From: Arsukibacterium ikkense
Lineage (GTDB): Bacteria; Pseudomonadota; Gammaproteobacteria; Enterobacterales; Alteromonadaceae
Direction: 5' to 3'
Assembly: GCF_000987775.1 (NCBI RefSeq)
Contig: NZ_LAHO01000003.1
Location: forward strand, 1 to 64,000
Length of the DNA stretch: 64,000 bases
Shown: positions 10,801-20,292 of the stretch, in pieces
Numbering within the stretch: the first letter of the stretch is position 1
Layout of the letters: each line of letters opens with the position of its first letter
The notes under the pieces: generated by a model
What the model saw: the letters and a program-made list of their open reading frames with translations, nothing else
Databases searched by the model: none
Told to the model about the DNA's origin: nothing
Made by a program: the position numbers and the translations under genes

Positions 10801-11475
10801 TTCTGTCAGGGCTGTAGGCTTTTTGGCTATATGGGCATGCACTAAAGCCAGTGGTTGCTGTTCTTCAAAAGGAAAGCGGCCAGACAGCAGCGCGTAACTT
10901 AGTATCCCTAAAGCGTATAAATCGGCGCGCTGGTCCAGCGGACAGTTAACCCTGCCAGTAGCTTCTGGTGCCAGGGTGCGCAACATCGCTATATCCAGTT
11001 CATTTTTCACCTGCAGCGGATGTACTCTGCTGACATTAGACGCAAACCGGCAATCAAGTAAGCACACCTGATCACCGGTGGCTGACCAATACAGCGCTTC
11101 CGCTTTTAACTCGCCCAGAATATAGCCGGCCTGGTGAACTCGCTGCAGCAGTTGCATTAGGCTATGAAGTACAGTAAGCACACAGACCTGCTGCTGGCGA
11201 ACGGCTGTTGTCATATCTGCAAAGCCGTGCGTGTAATGCTGCACAGGTATTACCCGATAATGATAACCACCTTGATCAAATACTGCACTGGCCTGCGCCA
11301 GCCAGGAAGACGTTGTGTGCTCAGGGTGACCATTGTCGTTATTGGATAGGCTGCTAAGAGGCTGCTGTTGAATATAAACTTTGCGCAGGTCCGGCGCCGT
11401 GGCGCTGAATAACCGGTGGGCAGGGCCCAGGGCAGGAAGCTCGGTTAACTCATTGAATTGCGACAACTTGAGCAT
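4864..11475 (-). CDS. Giant hybrid sensor histidine kinase with pseudokinase and AAA/STAND ATPase N-terminus
   Basis: 2,203 residues. In order: a Ser/Thr protein kinase-like domain (about 1-265); an AAA/STAND ATPase with Walker [10 protein letters not shown] (322-330) and Walker B LVLFLDD ending at 453; a long helical TPR-like region (about 600-1250); a GAF domain (about 1300-1440); a coiled coil; a HisKA/HATPase core with phospho-accepting H1485 in MSHEIRTP and N, G1 and G2 boxes (NNAVKFT, DTGIGM, GGSGLGL); two receivers (D1776, D1918); and an HPt with H2062 in MHSLKAAAA. The kinase domain looks dead: the HRD position is LGE (120-122), the loop Asn is A127, and DFG is DCR (141-143). Similar kinase-ATPase-GAF-histidine kinases are known in cyanobacteria and proteobacteria. 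No membrane segments are visible, so it is probably cytoplasmic. The signal is unknown. Confidence 0.93.
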   Translation of the reverse strand: MLKLSQFNELTELPALGPAHRLFSATAPDLRKVYIQQQPLSSLSNNDNGHPEHTTSSWLAQASAVFDQGGYHYRVIPVQHYTHGFADMTTAVRQQQVCVLTVLHSLMQLLQRVHQAGYILGELKAEALYWSATGDQVCLLDCRFASNVSRVHPLQVKNELDIAMLRTLAPEATGRVNCPLDQRADLYALGILSYALLSGRFPFEEQQPLALVHAHIAKKPTALTELDATTDTRVARIIETLLNKDPNDRYQSIKGALRDLEYCINNTAATDNTPFLPSVYLGVNQLPFADKLYERAATLQLLERTLEQSHLGRELQVVAVQGYSGSGKTSVIKQLHPLTLNGHTFFVQGKHDQYLQNALFTGLKSALEQLAEAVLQEPEAELKQWQQRLQLAAGEDAHLLTSLVLEWHPILCPAASCSVIAATGNQSRFNQLLLRIFQVFAEHNRTLVLFLDDMQWADRATLRWLELLATQGNSGRIMLVLSFRNNEIHASHPLQYTLDAIGQSAATLQHISINPLSDKAIMQLLTDTLQHKADALQPLADILIQKTSGNPFYLKQFLLKLHHDKLLYSDADGIWHWQLNNIARQSMSEHHAEVVAQRLQQFSAQVQQLLKLIALLGDEATIDILAGICQCSAVELEQQLSGPVNSGLLIAFTTPDGQHLSYVHFSHDKLQQAAFQLTSSQSEQQLHASIASYYLEQLPTAALQQQHIFSFITHLNAAGPLNPVEPGPEKRLEFNLMAAHKALTTNAYDTAHSYFEQARLLLTHQPQAADTEPYRTVYAGLAQSSYLTQDTTQAWYWCQQLDKLPLNLLQRMENCQQKILILFAQNQLDAAFTAAADVLAEIGIDISVSEQIISQYPQILTMYSTDNIAALVDKPALEDVQLLQAMEILGTLFTVAYIVSPLHYMTVTYHLVKLSLQRGNSASSALGYLGHGMNLVAAFGQYQAALQFADLALSVNQHYQGKFQGQLHFQRAAAILPWNGPLQHAIQALDDSFIQALRDGNLEYAAHSVLFGSFYRVLSGQPLAQVAKHGERAIQFLTEKQFPYNLEFTQIWQQLTLNLCRPTDSALLLEGEAFAESRQLPLLQQTNNHTLLFCYHSIKLMLASLLDNDELALQHIQAAEPLSNVALALYHQTEYFFYAGLTYSRLLQRQTKKTSSKAQHWQQQLSRILQMFEAWATSGHANHLHKVELLRAEQAALAQQTDAWQYYQRAISHAEQQGFSHHVAIAHERAADYWQQMDHAAFAAEHRRSAMHYYQQWQANTKVEQLQAKYPELQLLVQPSATVTADRQLDLVSIFKASETLSGKVDLTAFLNTMLHIMVENAGAQHGCLLFSIEQEDLVLQATTSAALAAPPAALLNLVRRSGKARLYNDTRQEPMLSSAYAAGSMPASMLSIPIAINGVFRGVLHLQHNDMTGAFTQERVQVLQLLANQTAILFENTRLSQQLAEANKNLEQKITARTRELAQAKLKAEAATEAKSAFLARMSHEIRTPINAVIGLSQLASKRAADHEQVDLLSKIKGSGEMLLSLVNDILDFSKVEAGQLTLEQTSFAINQVVQQAINMTALKAHSKGLELVADVSADIPQQLVGDPLRIQQLLINLVNNAVKFTEKGSVCIMLHGNKTTGRQYQLHGSVTDTGIGMSEQQQKRLFRSFQQADDSITRKYGGSGLGLIICKQLCELMSGEIWLESEAGYGSTFYFTLGLQLPEYYHPTDKQVLTAKPRVKALVVDDMALTRMVLLKQLDELGIQAEQTDNGQDAINKVAQAEQDQQPYDFILMDWRMPQMDGIETARQIQQQLGSRSPNILMVSAYDTAVARAALNQVHIEHFLEKPVSYTMLLDAIGPLLFDVRPTSPRIAQVATQDVVPDLSTKRILLVEDHAINRQVALGFLHETSADVDIAENGAAALSKLQQQHYDLVLMDIQMPEMDGLTASRLIRQQLLLTELPIIAMTAHAMAEDIEKSRLAGMNAHLTKPIIAEQLYATLQQQLQIPVKLFPHKTLPVLTAEVSQDPLQLDEARARANLGAQAALYPSLRHIFLNEHKALADKLQNQLHSHDFDAISRAMHSLKAAAAYVGAFAFAEHCGQVETHLRCGRPDKAEIELAIHSLRKLIEQLSQQTDSDKPAMLLPFNQQQLNLELQRLLPMLQQSDFDAETQLEHLTELTANSDYAADIAALYESVNQIEFETATGQLLELLTKLAAQHAGQE

Positions 11476-11582
11476 CTTATCCTACCAGACTTATTAACTG
11501 CTGTGCTTAGCTTAGTAGGTTAGCTCGTAAGAATAAAGTCTTTTGAAGGCTGGTAGCTCAGCAGTTTGTACGTATATTCTGT

Positions 11583-11611
11583 TTGTACCGTAGCGTACTA
11601 TCCGATACTAT
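11583..11611 (+). promoter_or_regulatory. Candidate sigma70 promoter for the TonB receptor
   Basis: TTGTAC at 11583-11588 and TACTAT at 11606-11611 are separated by 17 bp in the 195-bp gap between the divergent kinase and receptor genes. The octamer GTTTGTAC occurs twice (11564-11571 and 11581-11588), which could be a regulator-binding direct repeat. Both hexamers are imperfect, so the call is tentative. Confidence 0.3.
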
Positions 11612-11670
11612 TTTGCCATTAACACGTTTATACGCCTGTACATTAGCCAAGCTGCACTGTCAGTAGCCGT

Positions 11671-13932
11671 ATGAACAACTGTTCTGGATATCACAGCATG
11701 CAATATAGCAAAGCGCTTCCTGTTGGTTTGTACAGCATTATCATTGGCGCAAGCTTTGGTGTATTGGCGACAGCTGACGAAGAGTTAACAGTGATGCAAC
11801 CGCTGGAAGTTATTGAAGTTCACGCCCAGCGCCGATTACAGGACATTTATGATGTAACTGTTGCTGTTACCATTGTTGATGGCGAGTATTTACAGCAGCG
11901 CCAGCTTAAAGACAGTGTAGAGCTGGCTGCCTTATCACCTAATTTTACCGCCAGTAACGCGGCGGCAGAAGGTACTACACCGGCATTGACAATGCGGGGT
12001 GTCGGTATGTTTGATTACAACACCTCTACCATATCACCCATTGCTATTTACAGCGACGACATAGTCAGCGGCGGAGCCAGCTTTTTAAGCAGCCAACTGT
12101 ACGACCTGGCCCGGATTGAGATCCTGCGCGGGCCACAAGGTACACTATTCGGTCGTAATACCACAGGCGGGGCTGTGTTGCTGATGTCAGCTATGCCTGA
12201 AGCAGAGTTTGGTGGCTATATTCGCACCAGTGTTGCCCAGCAGCAACACTATCGGACCCAAGGGGCGATTAATACGCCGATAAACGATGATACCGCGCTG
12301 CGATTTGCCTTTAACTGGCAAGATTATCAGTACAGTATGAAGAATATAATGCCCGGTGCGCCAACTGCGGGTATGGAGCAAGCCAGTTTCCGCCTGCTGC
12401 TTAGCAGCCGCTGGCAGGATTGGGAACTGCTGTTCCGGCTATCGTCGGAGCACTGGCAGGGTGTACCTAAACCGGTATATAATGCAGGGGTGTTCAGTGA
12501 TCTGGCAGCGGCTGAGTTATGCCCACCCGGCTTGGTGGGAAGCAGACAGTGTGTTGATGCGTTTGGTCTTAGCGTACCAAGCGATGACTATTGGACTACT
12601 GCCGCCAATACTTTTGACAAACGTAATCGCACCGATAGCTGGAGTGGCAGTATTCATGTCAGCCGTGAATTCAGCCCGCAATTCACAGTAAAATCTGTCA
12701 GTGCTTATAAATCTTTTAACCGAACCCACCTGTGGGATGCCGATGGCCCTGGTCAGTTTATTGAAGGGAGGCTTGGTTCCAACAGTGATTTTTTCAGTCA
12801 GGAGCTGACGTTTTACTGGGAGCAGGGCACACGATTCTGGACGGCTGGGCTGTTTTATTTGCAGGAAGAACTGATCCAGAACAATAGCCTGGATTTGTTC
12901 CGGGATTTTCGCGCAGTTCCTGAATTAGCCGCCGTGCCAGCCCAGTTTTTTTATGCCAATAGCCTGAAAAATAAATCAGTGGCCGGATACGGCCAGCTGG
13001 AGCAGCCATTAAGCTCCCGGCTTACGCTGACTGCCGGTTTGCGGCTGACCGATGAAAGCACCCGCTACCGGGCACGCAGTGATTTGGACACTGTGGCCTT
13101 TTATCTGCCACAATTATGGGATCTAAACGGGGAGGTTGCCGATACGCAATGGACAGGTAAGCTTGCCCTTAATCAGCGGCTAACCCAACAGCATATGCTC
13201 TATTACAGCTATTCGAGAGGGTATAAAAGCGGTGGTTACAATGGTGGCTTTGCCACGAGTCCTGAAGAAGCGGCAAACTCAGCCTATGGCCCGGAGTATC
13301 TGGATGCGTTTGAGGTTGGTAGTCGTTGGCGCTCTGCCAATGATCAGTTACGCTGGGATATGGCAGCCTTTTATTATGATTATCAGGATCAGCAAACCTT
13401 TGTTAATTTCAGTAGTGGTGTTGCACCTTACCATGTGCTGAAAAACGCCGGTGACGGCAAAATATTTGGTTTTGAATCGCAGTGGCGTTATCAGCCCAAT
13501 CAGCAACTTGAGCTGCGCCTGGCGCTGGGCTATATACCTACTGCCAAATTAGGTGAATACCGCGAAGGTGAGATGTTTGTAGCCAACAGCCGCTTACCTT
13601 TTACACCAAAGTGGACGCTTGGCGCCGCCATGCAATATCAGCAATCATTAAGCCGGGGCCGCTTGTTGTGGCAACTGGGTGTGGATTATCAATCGTCGGT
13701 ATTTTTTGATCAGTATGAATCGGACTATACCCGCCAGGCTGGTTATCGTTTATGGCATGGCCGGCTGGGTTGGCAGTTAACGGCAGATCTCGAATTAGCC
13801 ATTTGGGGGAAAAACATTTTTAATCAGCAGTATACAGAACTGAAATTTGACTCTATTGCGGCGCTGGGGGCCATCACCCAATTACGGGGTGAAGCCCGTC
13901 AGCTTGGCATTGAACTTAGCTACCAGTTTTAA
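11671..13932 (+). CDS. TonB-dependent outer membrane receptor
   Basis: A 753-residue outer-membrane beta-barrel transporter that takes up a large ligand (siderophore, vitamin or glycan) using TonB energy. The N-terminus has a hydrophobic signal-like segment (about 15-35), then LEVIEVHAQRR as a likely TonB box, then a plug with MRGVGMFDY and EILRGPQGTLFGRNTTGGAV (about 145-170). The barrel ends in an aromatic residue (ELSYQF), as needed for BAM insertion. Overall it resembles the IroN/FyuA-like group seen in marine gammaproteobacteria; the ligand cannot be read from sequence. ATG 11671 is used, but ATG 11698 (MQYSKALPVG) would give a tighter signal peptide, and neither has a strong ribosome-binding site. 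It is divergent from the giant kinase and followed by a strong terminator. Confidence 0.92.
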   Translation: MNNCSGYHSMQYSKALPVGLYSIIIGASFGVLATADEELTVMQPLEVIEVHAQRRLQDIYDVTVAVTIVDGEYLQQRQLKDSVELAALSPNFTASNAAAEGTTPALTMRGVGMFDYNTSTISPIAIYSDDIVSGGASFLSSQLYDLARIEILRGPQGTLFGRNTTGGAVLLMSAMPEAEFGGYIRTSVAQQQHYRTQGAINTPINDDTALRFAFNWQDYQYSMKNIMPGAPTAGMEQASFRLLLSSRWQDWELLFRLSSEHWQGVPKPVYNAGVFSDLAAAELCPPGLVGSRQCVDAFGLSVPSDDYWTTAANTFDKRNRTDSWSGSIHVSREFSPQFTVKSVSAYKSFNRTHLWDADGPGQFIEGRLGSNSDFFSQELTFYWEQGTRFWTAGLFYLQEELIQNNSLDLFRDFRAVPELAAVPAQFFYANSLKNKSVAGYGQLEQPLSSRLTLTAGLRLTDESTRYRARSDLDTVAFYLPQLWDLNGEVADTQWTGKLALNQRLTQQHMLYYSYSRGYKSGGYNGGFATSPEEAANSAYGPEYLDAFEVGSRWRSANDQLRWDMAAFYYDYQDQQTFVNFSSGVAPYHVLKNAGDGKIFGFESQWRYQPNQQLELRLALGYIPTAKLGEYREGEMFVANSRLPFTPKWTLGAAMQYQQSLSRGRLLWQLGVDYQSSVFFDQYESDYTRQAGYRLWHGRLGWQLTADLELAIWGKNIFNQQYTELKFDSIAALGAITQLRGEARQLGIELSYQF

Positions 13933-13950
13933 CGATTGTCCGGCAAATTA

Positions 13951-13982
13951 AAAAAAGCGGCCTCAATTGAGGCCGCTTTTTA
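13951..13982. terminator. Bidirectional rho-independent terminator
   Basis: AAAAGCGGCCTC and GAGGCCGCTTTT form a near-perfect stem around an AATT loop, with an A-run upstream and a T-run downstream. It therefore works in both directions between the convergent TonB receptor and asnS genes. Confidence 0.9.
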
Positions 13983-13995
13983 TCAAACGTTTTGA

Positions 13996-15396
13996 TCAGA
14001 AGTCGGCATTGCCTGGGGTACGAGGAAATGCGATAACATCGCGCACGTTGCCTACGCCGGTGACATAAGAAACCAGACGTTCAAAGCCCAGGCCAAAACC
14101 CGAGTGCGGCACAGTGCCATAACGGCGCAGGTCCCGATACCAGCTGTAGTCTTCTTTGTTCAGACCCATCTCGTCCAGCCGCTTGTCAAAATGCTCTAAG
14201 CGTTCTTCCCGCTGACTGCCGCCGATAATTTCACCAATACCGGGAGCCAGGACATCCATCGCGGCTACCGTTTTACCATCGTCATTTAAGCGCATATAAA
14301 AAGCTTTAATGTCTTTCGGGTAATTTTGCATAATAATAGGCGCGCCAACATGTTCTTCTGCCAGGTAGCGTTCGTGCTCAGACTGCAGATCAACACCCCA
14401 TTCCACCGGGTACTGGAAAGTTTTGCCGCAGGTTTTTAAGATCTCGATAGCGTCGGTGTAGTCCATCCGAACAAAGGATGAGTCCACTAATTGTTGCAGC
14501 CGGGTGACCGCGGTCGGGTCAATCCGCTCGGCGAAAAAGGCCATATCATCGGCGCGTTCAGTCAGTACGGCCTTACACACATACTTCAGCATATCTTCTG
14601 CCAGCTGGGCAATATCTTTCAATTCAGCAAAGGCCACTTCCGGCTCTATCATCCAGAATTCTGCTAAATGACGACTGGTGTTAGAGTTTTCAGCCCGAAA
14701 CGTGGGGCCAAAGGTATAAATCTTTGACATAGCACAGGCATAAGTTTCGCCATTTAACTGGCCAGAAACGGTCAGATAGGTTTCTTTGCCGAAGAAATCC
14801 TGGCTGTAATCAACCTTGCCCTGAGCGGTGCGCGGTAAGTTTTCCAAATCAAGGGTGCTGACCCGGAACATTTCACCGGCACCTTCGGTGTCAGAGCCGG
14901 TAATAATGGGCGTGCTGATCCAGTAATAACCTTGCTCGTGAAAGAAGCGGTGTACAGCTTGAGCCAAACAATGCCGAACCCGGGTAACGGCGCCCATAAC
15001 GTTGGTACGGGCGCGCAAATGGGCCTGTTCGCGCAGGTATTCCATACTGTGGCGCTTCGGTGCCATCGGGTAAGTATCCGGATTTTCGACCCAGCCAACC
15101 ACGGTCACGTCTTGTGCCTGAATTTCAAATGCCTGGCCTTGCCCTTCAGAGCGGGCAACGGTACCGGTAACAATAACCGAACAGGCTGTGGTTAAGCGTT
15201 TAATTTCATTTTCATAATTAGCCAGATCTGATGGTGCAACAGCCTGCACCGCATCAAAGCAGCTGCCATCGTGCACAGCTAAAAAAGAAATACCGGCTTT
15301 AGAATCGCGACGGGTGCGGATCCAGCCTTTTACAGTGATCTGTGAACCGGTGCTGTATTTACCGGCCAACACATCTTTAACTACGGCATGCGTCAT
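13996..15396 (-). CDS. asnS: Asparaginyl-tRNA synthetase
   Basis: AsnS charges tRNA-Asn. The product is 466 residues, the same as E. coli AsnS. The N-terminal OB-fold anticodon-binding domain contains [15 protein letters not shown] (about 25-39); the class II catalytic core includes [21 protein letters not shown] (motif 2) and the C-terminal [12 protein letters not shown] with [11 protein letters not shown] (motif 3). The ATG at 15396 is preceded by a GGAG-type site. It is monocistronic by appearance and ends at a strong shared terminator. Confidence 0.98.
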   Translation of the reverse strand: MTHAVVKDVLAGKYSTGSQITVKGWIRTRRDSKAGISFLAVHDGSCFDAVQAVAPSDLANYENEIKRLTTACSVIVTGTVARSEGQGQAFEIQAQDVTVVGWVENPDTYPMAPKRHSMEYLREQAHLRARTNVMGAVTRVRHCLAQAVHRFFHEQGYYWISTPIITGSDTEGAGEMFRVSTLDLENLPRTAQGKVDYSQDFFGKETYLTVSGQLNGETYACAMSKIYTFGPTFRAENSNTSRHLAEFWMIEPEVAFAELKDIAQLAEDMLKYVCKAVLTERADDMAFFAERIDPTAVTRLQQLVDSSFVRMDYTDAIEILKTCGKTFQYPVEWGVDLQSEHERYLAEEHVGAPIIMQNYPKDIKAFYMRLNDDGKTVAAMDVLAPGIGEIIGGSQREERLEHFDKRLDEMGLNKEDYSWYRDLRRYGTVPHSGFGLGFERLVSYVTGVGNVRDVIAFPRTPGNADF

Positions 15397-15499
15397 GCAA
15401 CAAACTCCAGATGGTGTTATAACTAGGCTATATTTATGAAAGCTGTAATCATACTTTGCCAGAAGCTGAACACAAGTAAAAAGTGGAAGGAAGCCAAAA

Positions 15500-15868
15500 A
15501 TGACGGCACATCGCCAGGGAGGACCCGATTTTGAGCGCAGAGAAGGCCCTGATTTACTTTGTCGGGCATTTAAATACCTGGCAATTACCGCCTGGCTGCT
15601 TTTTTTTGTGGCGCTGGTGGTGAGCCATTATGCCCGGCCAGAAATGGACTCGGGCTTAGTTCGTTATCTGGGGCTGGATATTCGCGATTACTGGCGGCCC
15701 CGCTTAACTTTCTGGCTGGTTTATTTGCTATGGGGCTGCGTGTTAGTTAGTGTTGCCAGTTTGCTGTTAAACCGGCTGCGTTTAAAGCGCCGTGGCGATC
15801 ACTTACATTTTAATATTATTTTGTTGCTGCTTAGTGCCAGTGGCATGCTGTTTTATATCGTACGTTAA
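15500..15868 (+). CDS. Small three-helix membrane protein of unknown function
   Basis: A 122-residue protein with a charged N-terminus and three hydrophobic segments (about residues 27-45, 70-90 and 103-120), so probably an inner-membrane protein. No catalytic motif is recognised. Hypothetical proteins of this size next to asnS or bioA occur in related gammaproteobacteria, but I cannot name a family. The ATG at 15500 is preceded by GGAAGG at 15486-15491. Its stop overlaps the convergent bioA stop by 4 bp: both genes use the same palindromic TTAA for their TAA stops. Confidence 0.7.
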   Translation: MTAHRQGGPDFERREGPDLLCRAFKYLAITAWLLFFVALVVSHYARPEMDSGLVRYLGLDIRDYWRPRLTFWLVYLLWGCVLVSVASLLLNRLRLKRRGDHLHFNIILLLLSASGMLFYIVR

Positions 15869-17148
15869 GTTGTGCCAACAGCTTTTGCTACTTTAACCAT
15901 AGCGGAGCTGAGTTTAGACAACTGTGTCTGGTTAATAATGAAGGGCGGCATAATATAAATAAGATTGTTAAATGGCCTGATCCAGACGCCCAGTTCAACA
16001 AACTGCTGCTGTAATTTTGCAACATTTACTTTTTGCTGCATTTCCAGCACGCCAATCGCACCCAGTACCCGGACGTCTTTTACTGCAGCTATTGTTTTGC
16101 ATGGTGCCAGTTCCCGCTGCAATTGTTGTTCAATTGCACAGACCTGAGCCGGCCAGTTGTTTTGGCGGATAAGGTTGACACTGGCATTGGCCACCGCGCA
16201 GGCCAGTGGATTCGCCATAAAAGTCGGGCCATGCATTAAGCCTCCGGCCGCGCTCTGACTTATACCCCGGGCCACTTCATCGGTGCACAATGTTGCTGCC
16301 AGGGTAATATAGCCACCGCTGAGTGCTTTACCCAGACACATAATATCGGGGGTAATCCCGGCATGTTCACAAGCAAACAGTTTGCCGGTACGGCCAAAGC
16401 CGGTGGCTATTTCATCGGCAATCAGTAACACCTGGTACTGATCACACAAGGCGCGGGCCTGACGCAAATATTCCGGATGATAAAAGCGCATGCCACCATA
16501 GCCCTGCACAACCGGCTCCAGAATAAGGGCGGCAATCTGCTGATGCTGTTGCTCCAGCAGTGCGGCTAAAGGCGCCATATCAGCCAGGTTAAACTCGTCG
16601 TGAAAAGCACTTTGCGGGGCGGGCAAAAAGTAATGCTGCTGTAGCGTTGCCGCAAACATGTCGTGCATGCCGTCAACCGGATCGCATACCGCCATTGCCG
16701 CGAAGGTGTCGCCATGATAGCCCTTGCGCAAGCTTACCAGTTTGGCTTTTGCCGGTGTGTCGCTGGCCAGCCAGTATTGCAGCGCCATTTTAATAGCCAC
16801 TTCTACTGCAACAGAGCCGCTGTCGGCCAGAAATACCTTAGTTAACGCTGCTGGCGTTATAGCAACTAATTGCTGGCATAAACTAACCGCTGGCTGGTGG
16901 GTAATACCACCAAACATCACATGAGCCATCTGCTGCAACTGCTCCGTTACTGCGGCATTTAATACCGGGTGATTATAGCCGTGTGCCGCGGCCCACCAGG
17001 ACGAGGTGCCATCAATCAGCTGCTGGCCATTCTCCAGAATTAGCTCACAGCCTTCGGCCCGCACTACCGGATAAACCGGCAATGGATTTAGCATTGAGGT
17101 ATAGGGATGCCAGATGTGGTCGCGATCAAACTGTAAATTTATGCTCAT
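15865..17148 (-). CDS. bioA: Adenosylmethionine-8-amino-7-oxononanoate aminotransferase
   Basis: BioA is the PLP-dependent enzyme converting KAPA to DAPA with S-adenosylmethionine as amino donor. The 427-residue form starts [18 protein letters not shown], the expected family start; a longer frame to 17199 adds 17 residues that resemble no BioA and run into the promoter. [19 protein letters not shown] and [13 protein letters not shown] are present, and the PLP lysine is in [10 protein letters not shown]. It diverges from bioBFCD across about 100 bp with a probable BirA operator, the E. coli arrangement. Confidence 0.96.
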   Translation of the reverse strand: MSINLQFDRDHIWHPYTSMLNPLPVYPVVRAEGCELILENGQQLIDGTSSWWAAAHGYNHPVLNAAVTEQLQQMAHVMFGGITHQPAVSLCQQLVAITPAALTKVFLADSGSVAVEVAIKMALQYWLASDTPAKAKLVSLRKGYHGDTFAAMAVCDPVDGMHDMFAATLQQHYFLPAPQSAFHDEFNLADMAPLAALLEQQHQQIAALILEPVVQGYGGMRFYHPEYLRQARALCDQYQVLLIADEIATGFGRTGKLFACEHAGITPDIMCLGKALSGGYITLAATLCTDEVARGISQSAAGGLMHGPTFMANPLACAVANASVNLIRQNNWPAQVCAIEQQLQRELAPCKTIAAVKDVRVLGAIGVLEMQQKVNVAKLQQQFVELGVWIRPFNNLIYIMPPFIINQTQLSKLSSAMVKVAKAVGTT

Positions 17149-17159
17149 ATAATAACCAG

Positions 17160-17192
17160 TAGTAAAGTTTATGGCGTGGTCAGCGTTGACAA
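17160..17192. promoter_or_regulatory. Candidate BirA operator (bioO) between bioA and bioB
   Basis: An interrupted dyad with half-sites TAGTAAAGT (17160-17168) and CGTTGACAA (17184-17192) separated by 15 bp. Compared with the recalled BirA consensus TTGTAAACC-N(14-16)-GGTTTACAA, the halves match at 6 of 9 and 7 of 9 positions. It covers the -35 of the candidate bioB promoter and the presumed bioA promoter, as expected for repression of both arms by BirA-biotinyl-AMP. The birA gene is not in the window. Confidence 0.45.
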
Positions 17193-17213
17193 GTGGCAAC
17201 CGGCGGTTAGACT
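17186..17213 (+). promoter_or_regulatory. Candidate sigma70 promoter for bioBFCD
   Basis: A perfect TTGACA -35 (17186-17191) is followed after 16 bp by TAGACT (17208-17213), four of six matches to TATAAT. On the opposite strand TTGTCA (17187-17192) overlaps the same -35 and has TAAACT (17166-17171) 15 bp away, a possible bioA promoter. The two would be back to back within the operator. Confidence 0.5.
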
Positions 17214-17249
17214 AGCCGAAAAACCGCATAACAACAATGGATACACCCT

Positions 17250-18302
17250 ATGCAAGCTGCTGCTACCCAGGACGTTCGTCATAACTGGACCCTCGCTGAA
17301 GTTAACGCACTTTATGCGTTACCTTTTAACGATTTATTGTTCCAGGCGCAAAGTATTCATCGCCAGTTCTTCACGCCGAATGAAGTGCAAATCAGCACCT
17401 TGCTGTCGATTAAAACCGGCGCTTGTGCAGAAGACTGTAAATACTGCCCGCAAAGTGGCCATTATAATACAGGCCTGGAGCGGGAGCGGCTGCTGGAAGT
17501 AGAAAAAGTATTAACTCAGGCTGCGGCAGCTAAGGCGCAGGGCGCCAGCCGCTTTTGTATGGGCGCCGCCTGGAGCAACCCAAAACAGCGCGATATGCCA
17601 TACATTATCGAAATGGTAAAAGGCGTAAAAGAGCTCGGGCTGGAAACCTGTATGACGCTTGGCATGCTCGATAACACTCAGGCGCAAATGCTGGCTGGAG
17701 CCGGGCTGGATTACTACAACCATAACCTGGATACCTCACCGGAATTTTATGGTGAAATTATTACCACCCGCAGCTATCAGGACCGGTTAGATACTCTTAG
17801 CCATGTGCGTGATGCCGGCATGAAGGTATGCTGCGGCGGTATTGTTGGCATGGGTGAAAGTGCCAATGACCGCTCGGCATTGTTAATGCAACTGGCTAAT
17901 TTGCCGGAGCACCCGCAAAGTGTGCCAATTAATATGCTGGTGAAAGTAAAAGGTACGCCGCTGGAAAACGTGGATGATTTAGATGGCTTCGAGTTTATCC
18001 GTACCATAGCGGTCGCGCGGATCATGTTGCCACAAAGCCATGTTCGGCTATCCGCTGGCCGATCGCGGATGAATGAGCAAATGCAGGCCTTGTGTTTTTT
18101 TGCCGGTGCCAATTCAATTTTTTATGGCGATAAATTGCTGACCACTGATAACCCGGAGGCGAACGCTGATATGCAGCTGTTTGCCAAGCTGGGTATTAAA
18201 CCTGAGCAACGTGCCGATGTGTCAGACGAAGCACATGAGCTGGCGTTAGCCGATGCCATAAACGAGCAGGTTAATCCTCCGCTGTATCATGCGGCGCAGT
18301 AA
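17250..18302 (+). CDS. bioB: Biotin synthase (radical SAM)
   Basis: BioB inserts sulfur into dethiobiotin to form biotin using a radical-SAM 4Fe-4S cluster and an auxiliary 2Fe-2S cluster. The 350-residue protein has the CxxxCxxC signature in [16 protein letters not shown] (about 49-64), [13 protein letters not shown] near 150, and the C-terminal [12 protein letters not shown]. Length is typical (E. coli 346). It is first in the bioB-bioF-bioC-bioD operon: bioF follows after 2 nt. Confidence 0.98.
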   Translation: MQAAATQDVRHNWTLAEVNALYALPFNDLLFQAQSIHRQFFTPNEVQISTLLSIKTGACAEDCKYCPQSGHYNTGLERERLLEVEKVLTQAAAAKAQGASRFCMGAAWSNPKQRDMPYIIEMVKGVKELGLETCMTLGMLDNTQAQMLAGAGLDYYNHNLDTSPEFYGEIITTRSYQDRLDTLSHVRDAGMKVCCGGIVGMGESANDRSALLMQLANLPEHPQSVPINMLVKVKGTPLENVDDLDGFEFIRTIAVARIMLPQSHVRLSAGRSRMNEQMQALCFFAGANSIFYGDKLLTTDNPEANADMQLFAKLGIKPEQRADVSDEAHELALADAINEQVNPPLYHAAQ

Positions 18303-18304
18303 CA

Positions 18305-19468
18305 ATGGCGCAGGCTAAACTGACGCAGTTACAGCAAGCTCTTAACGAGCGTGCTACGCAGCAATTATTGCGCCATCCGGTTACATTAGATAGCTACAAT
18401 GGCCGTGATATAACCGTTAACGGCCGGCACTACCTTAATTTTTCAGGTAACGATTATTTAGGGCTGGCGACTGCACCCGAAGTGCTGCAGGCTTTTGCTG
18501 ACGGCGCAGCAAAATATGGTGCCGGTAGCAGTGGTTCACCGCTGCTGACTGGCCAGCATAAAGTGCATCAGCAATTATCCGATACCCTGTGTGACTGGTT
18601 GGAGGTAGAGCGCACCTTGCTATTTTCGTCCGGCTTTGCTGCCAATCAGGCGATGTTGTTAACCCTGGCAGATCAGCAGGATGTGCTGTTACTGGACAAG
18701 TTAAGCCATGCCTCGTTAATTGATGCTGCCCGGCACAGCAACGCCCATTTCAAACGCTTTGCCCATAACGATTTAAGCGCACTCAACAGTTTGCTGGCGC
18801 AACAAAGGGCGCTGGCTCAGCAGCCGCTGGTGGTCACCGAGGGCGTGTTTAGTATGGATGGTGACAGCCCGGATTTACCGGCGATGCTGGCTCTATGCCA
18901 GCAATACGATGCGCCCTTACTGCTGGACGACGCCCATGGCCTCGGAGTATCAGGGCCTGAGGGCCAGGGTAGCGCCGCAGCGCAAGGTATGGCGACAAGC
19001 GAGTTATTTTGCCTGATGGCTAATTTTGGCAAAGCGCTGGGGGTTGGTGGCGCCTTTATTGCCGGCAGTAAAACGGTGCTGGATTACCTGGAGCAATTTG
19101 GCCGTCATTATATTTACAGTACGGCCTTATCGCCGGCACTTTGCGCAGCGGTGTTGAAAAGTATTGAGTTATGTCGCAGCCAAAATTGGCGGCGTGAGCA
19201 ACTGCAGCAAAATATCGGCTTATTCCGCAAGTTAGCGGCTGATCTGCCGCTGCTAAGCTCCCATACTGCTATACAGGGCATGCTGCTGGGTAGCAACGAG
19301 CGGGCAATTGCTGCCAGTGATCAGCTAAAACAGGCCGGAATCTGGCTCAGCGCTATCCGGCCACCGACAGTGCCGGCAGGCAGTGCCCGCTTAAGAATCA
19401 CCCTCAGCAGCCAGCATACCGCGCATGATATTACGCTGTTAGTGCAGCAGCTAAGGCAGTTAGTATGA
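18305..19468 (+). CDS. bioF: 8-amino-7-oxononanoate synthase
   Basis: BioF condenses pimeloyl-ACP with alanine to give KAPA (PLP-dependent alpha-oxoamine synthase). 387 residues, near the E. coli length of 384. FSGNDYLGLA lies at about 38-47, GSGGSP-type substrate contact in GAGSSGSPLLTG, LLLDDAHGLGVSG carries the PLP-interacting Asp and His, and the PLP lysine is in NFGKALGVGGAF. ATG 18305 is 2 nt after the bioB stop; the bioC start overlaps the bioF stop as ATGATG/TGA, so translation is coupled. Confidence 0.97.
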   Translation: MAQAKLTQLQQALNERATQQLLRHPVTLDSYNGRDITVNGRHYLNFSGNDYLGLATAPEVLQAFADGAAKYGAGSSGSPLLTGQHKVHQQLSDTLCDWLEVERTLLFSSGFAANQAMLLTLADQQDVLLLDKLSHASLIDAARHSNAHFKRFAHNDLSALNSLLAQQRALAQQPLVVTEGVFSMDGDSPDLPAMLALCQQYDAPLLLDDAHGLGVSGPEGQGSAAAQGMATSELFCLMANFGKALGVGGAFIAGSKTVLDYLEQFGRHYIYSTALSPALCAAVLKSIELCRSQNWRREQLQQNIGLFRKLAADLPLLSSHTAIQGMLLGSNERAIAASDQLKQAGIWLSAIRPPTVPAGSARLRITLSSQHTAHDITLLVQQLRQLV

Positions 19469-20292
19469 TGGCCGCTGCCGAAATTGGCCAGGATATAACT
19501 ACAGATGAAGGGCTGTGCGAAACCGATTTTTTAAAGCAGGTGGCGGCAAGTTTTGGTAAAGCCTGTGACAGCTACCAAGCTGCAGCGCGCTTACAGCAGC
19601 AGGTGGCACAGACTATCCTGGCCATGTTAGCCGCTGATCAACAAGGCCAACTGCTGGATCTGGGGTGTGGCCCGGGCTGGATCCACCCGCAATTCAGCCA
19701 ATACTGTAACGCTTTTAGCGCAGTAGATTTAAGCGCCGGCATGTTAGCCAAGGCCAGTAGTCAGCAATTAGCCACGGCCTATATTCAGGCCGATGCGGCA
19801 GCTTTACCGTTAGCTGCCGGGCAGTTTGCTAAAGTGTTCTCCAGTTTAATGCTGCAGTGGTGCCCCAAACCTGCCGCTGTGTTAGCCGAGGCTGCCAGAG
19901 TGCTGGCCCCCAGGGGCCAGCTGGTGTTAAGCACTCTGGTGCAGGGCACCTTGCACGAATTGCAGGGGGCGTTTGCGACCTTGGATCAGCACTCGCATAT
20001 CCACTCCTTTTTAGCTGAAGCCGAGCTTATTGGCGCAACGAAAAACCTGCCTGACATTAGCTGGCAATTTGAACGACGCTGCTATTCGCTGTATTACCCG
20101 GATGTGCAAAGCTTGGCCAGAGAGTTAAAAGCGCTGGGGGCGAATCAGCTGGCCAGACGCAGCCAAACCGGTTTAACCGGTAAAGGTTACTGGCAAAAGC
20201 TGGCTGCGGCTTATGAAAGGCACCGCAGCAGTGAGGGCTTGCCCGCAACTTATCAGGTACTGATTATTCGTGGAGAAAAACATGGCCGCTAA
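19465..20292 (+). CDS. bioC: Malonyl-ACP O-methyltransferase
   Basis: BioC methylates malonyl-ACP, disguising it so fatty-acid synthesis can build the pimeloyl chain. 275 residues. The SAM-binding motif LLDLGCGPGW is at about 65-74, preceded by the family's N-terminal FGKACDSYQAAARLQQQVA segment; SSLMLQWCPKP is the post-II motif. Two adjacent ATGs exist at 19465 and 19468; either is possible. The BioC-type sequence is more diverged than its neighbours, as usual for this family. Confidence 0.94.
   Translation: MMAAAEIGQDITTDEGLCETDFLKQVAASFGKACDSYQAAARLQQQVAQTILAMLAADQQGQLLDLGCGPGWIHPQFSQYCNAFSAVDLSAGMLAKASSQQLATAYIQADAAALPLAAGQFAKVFSSLMLQWCPKPAAVLAEAARVLAPRGQLVLSTLVQGTLHELQGAFATLDQHSHIHSFLAEAELIGATKNLPDISWQFERRCYSLYYPDVQSLARELKALGANQLARRSQTGLTGKGYWQKLAAAYERHRSSEGLPATYQVLIIRGEKHGR

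Noticed and set aside
17149..17199. Upstream extension of bioA to 17199
   Set aside because: The 17 added residues do not resemble BioA and cover the operator and promoter; [16 protein letters not shown] is the usual start.
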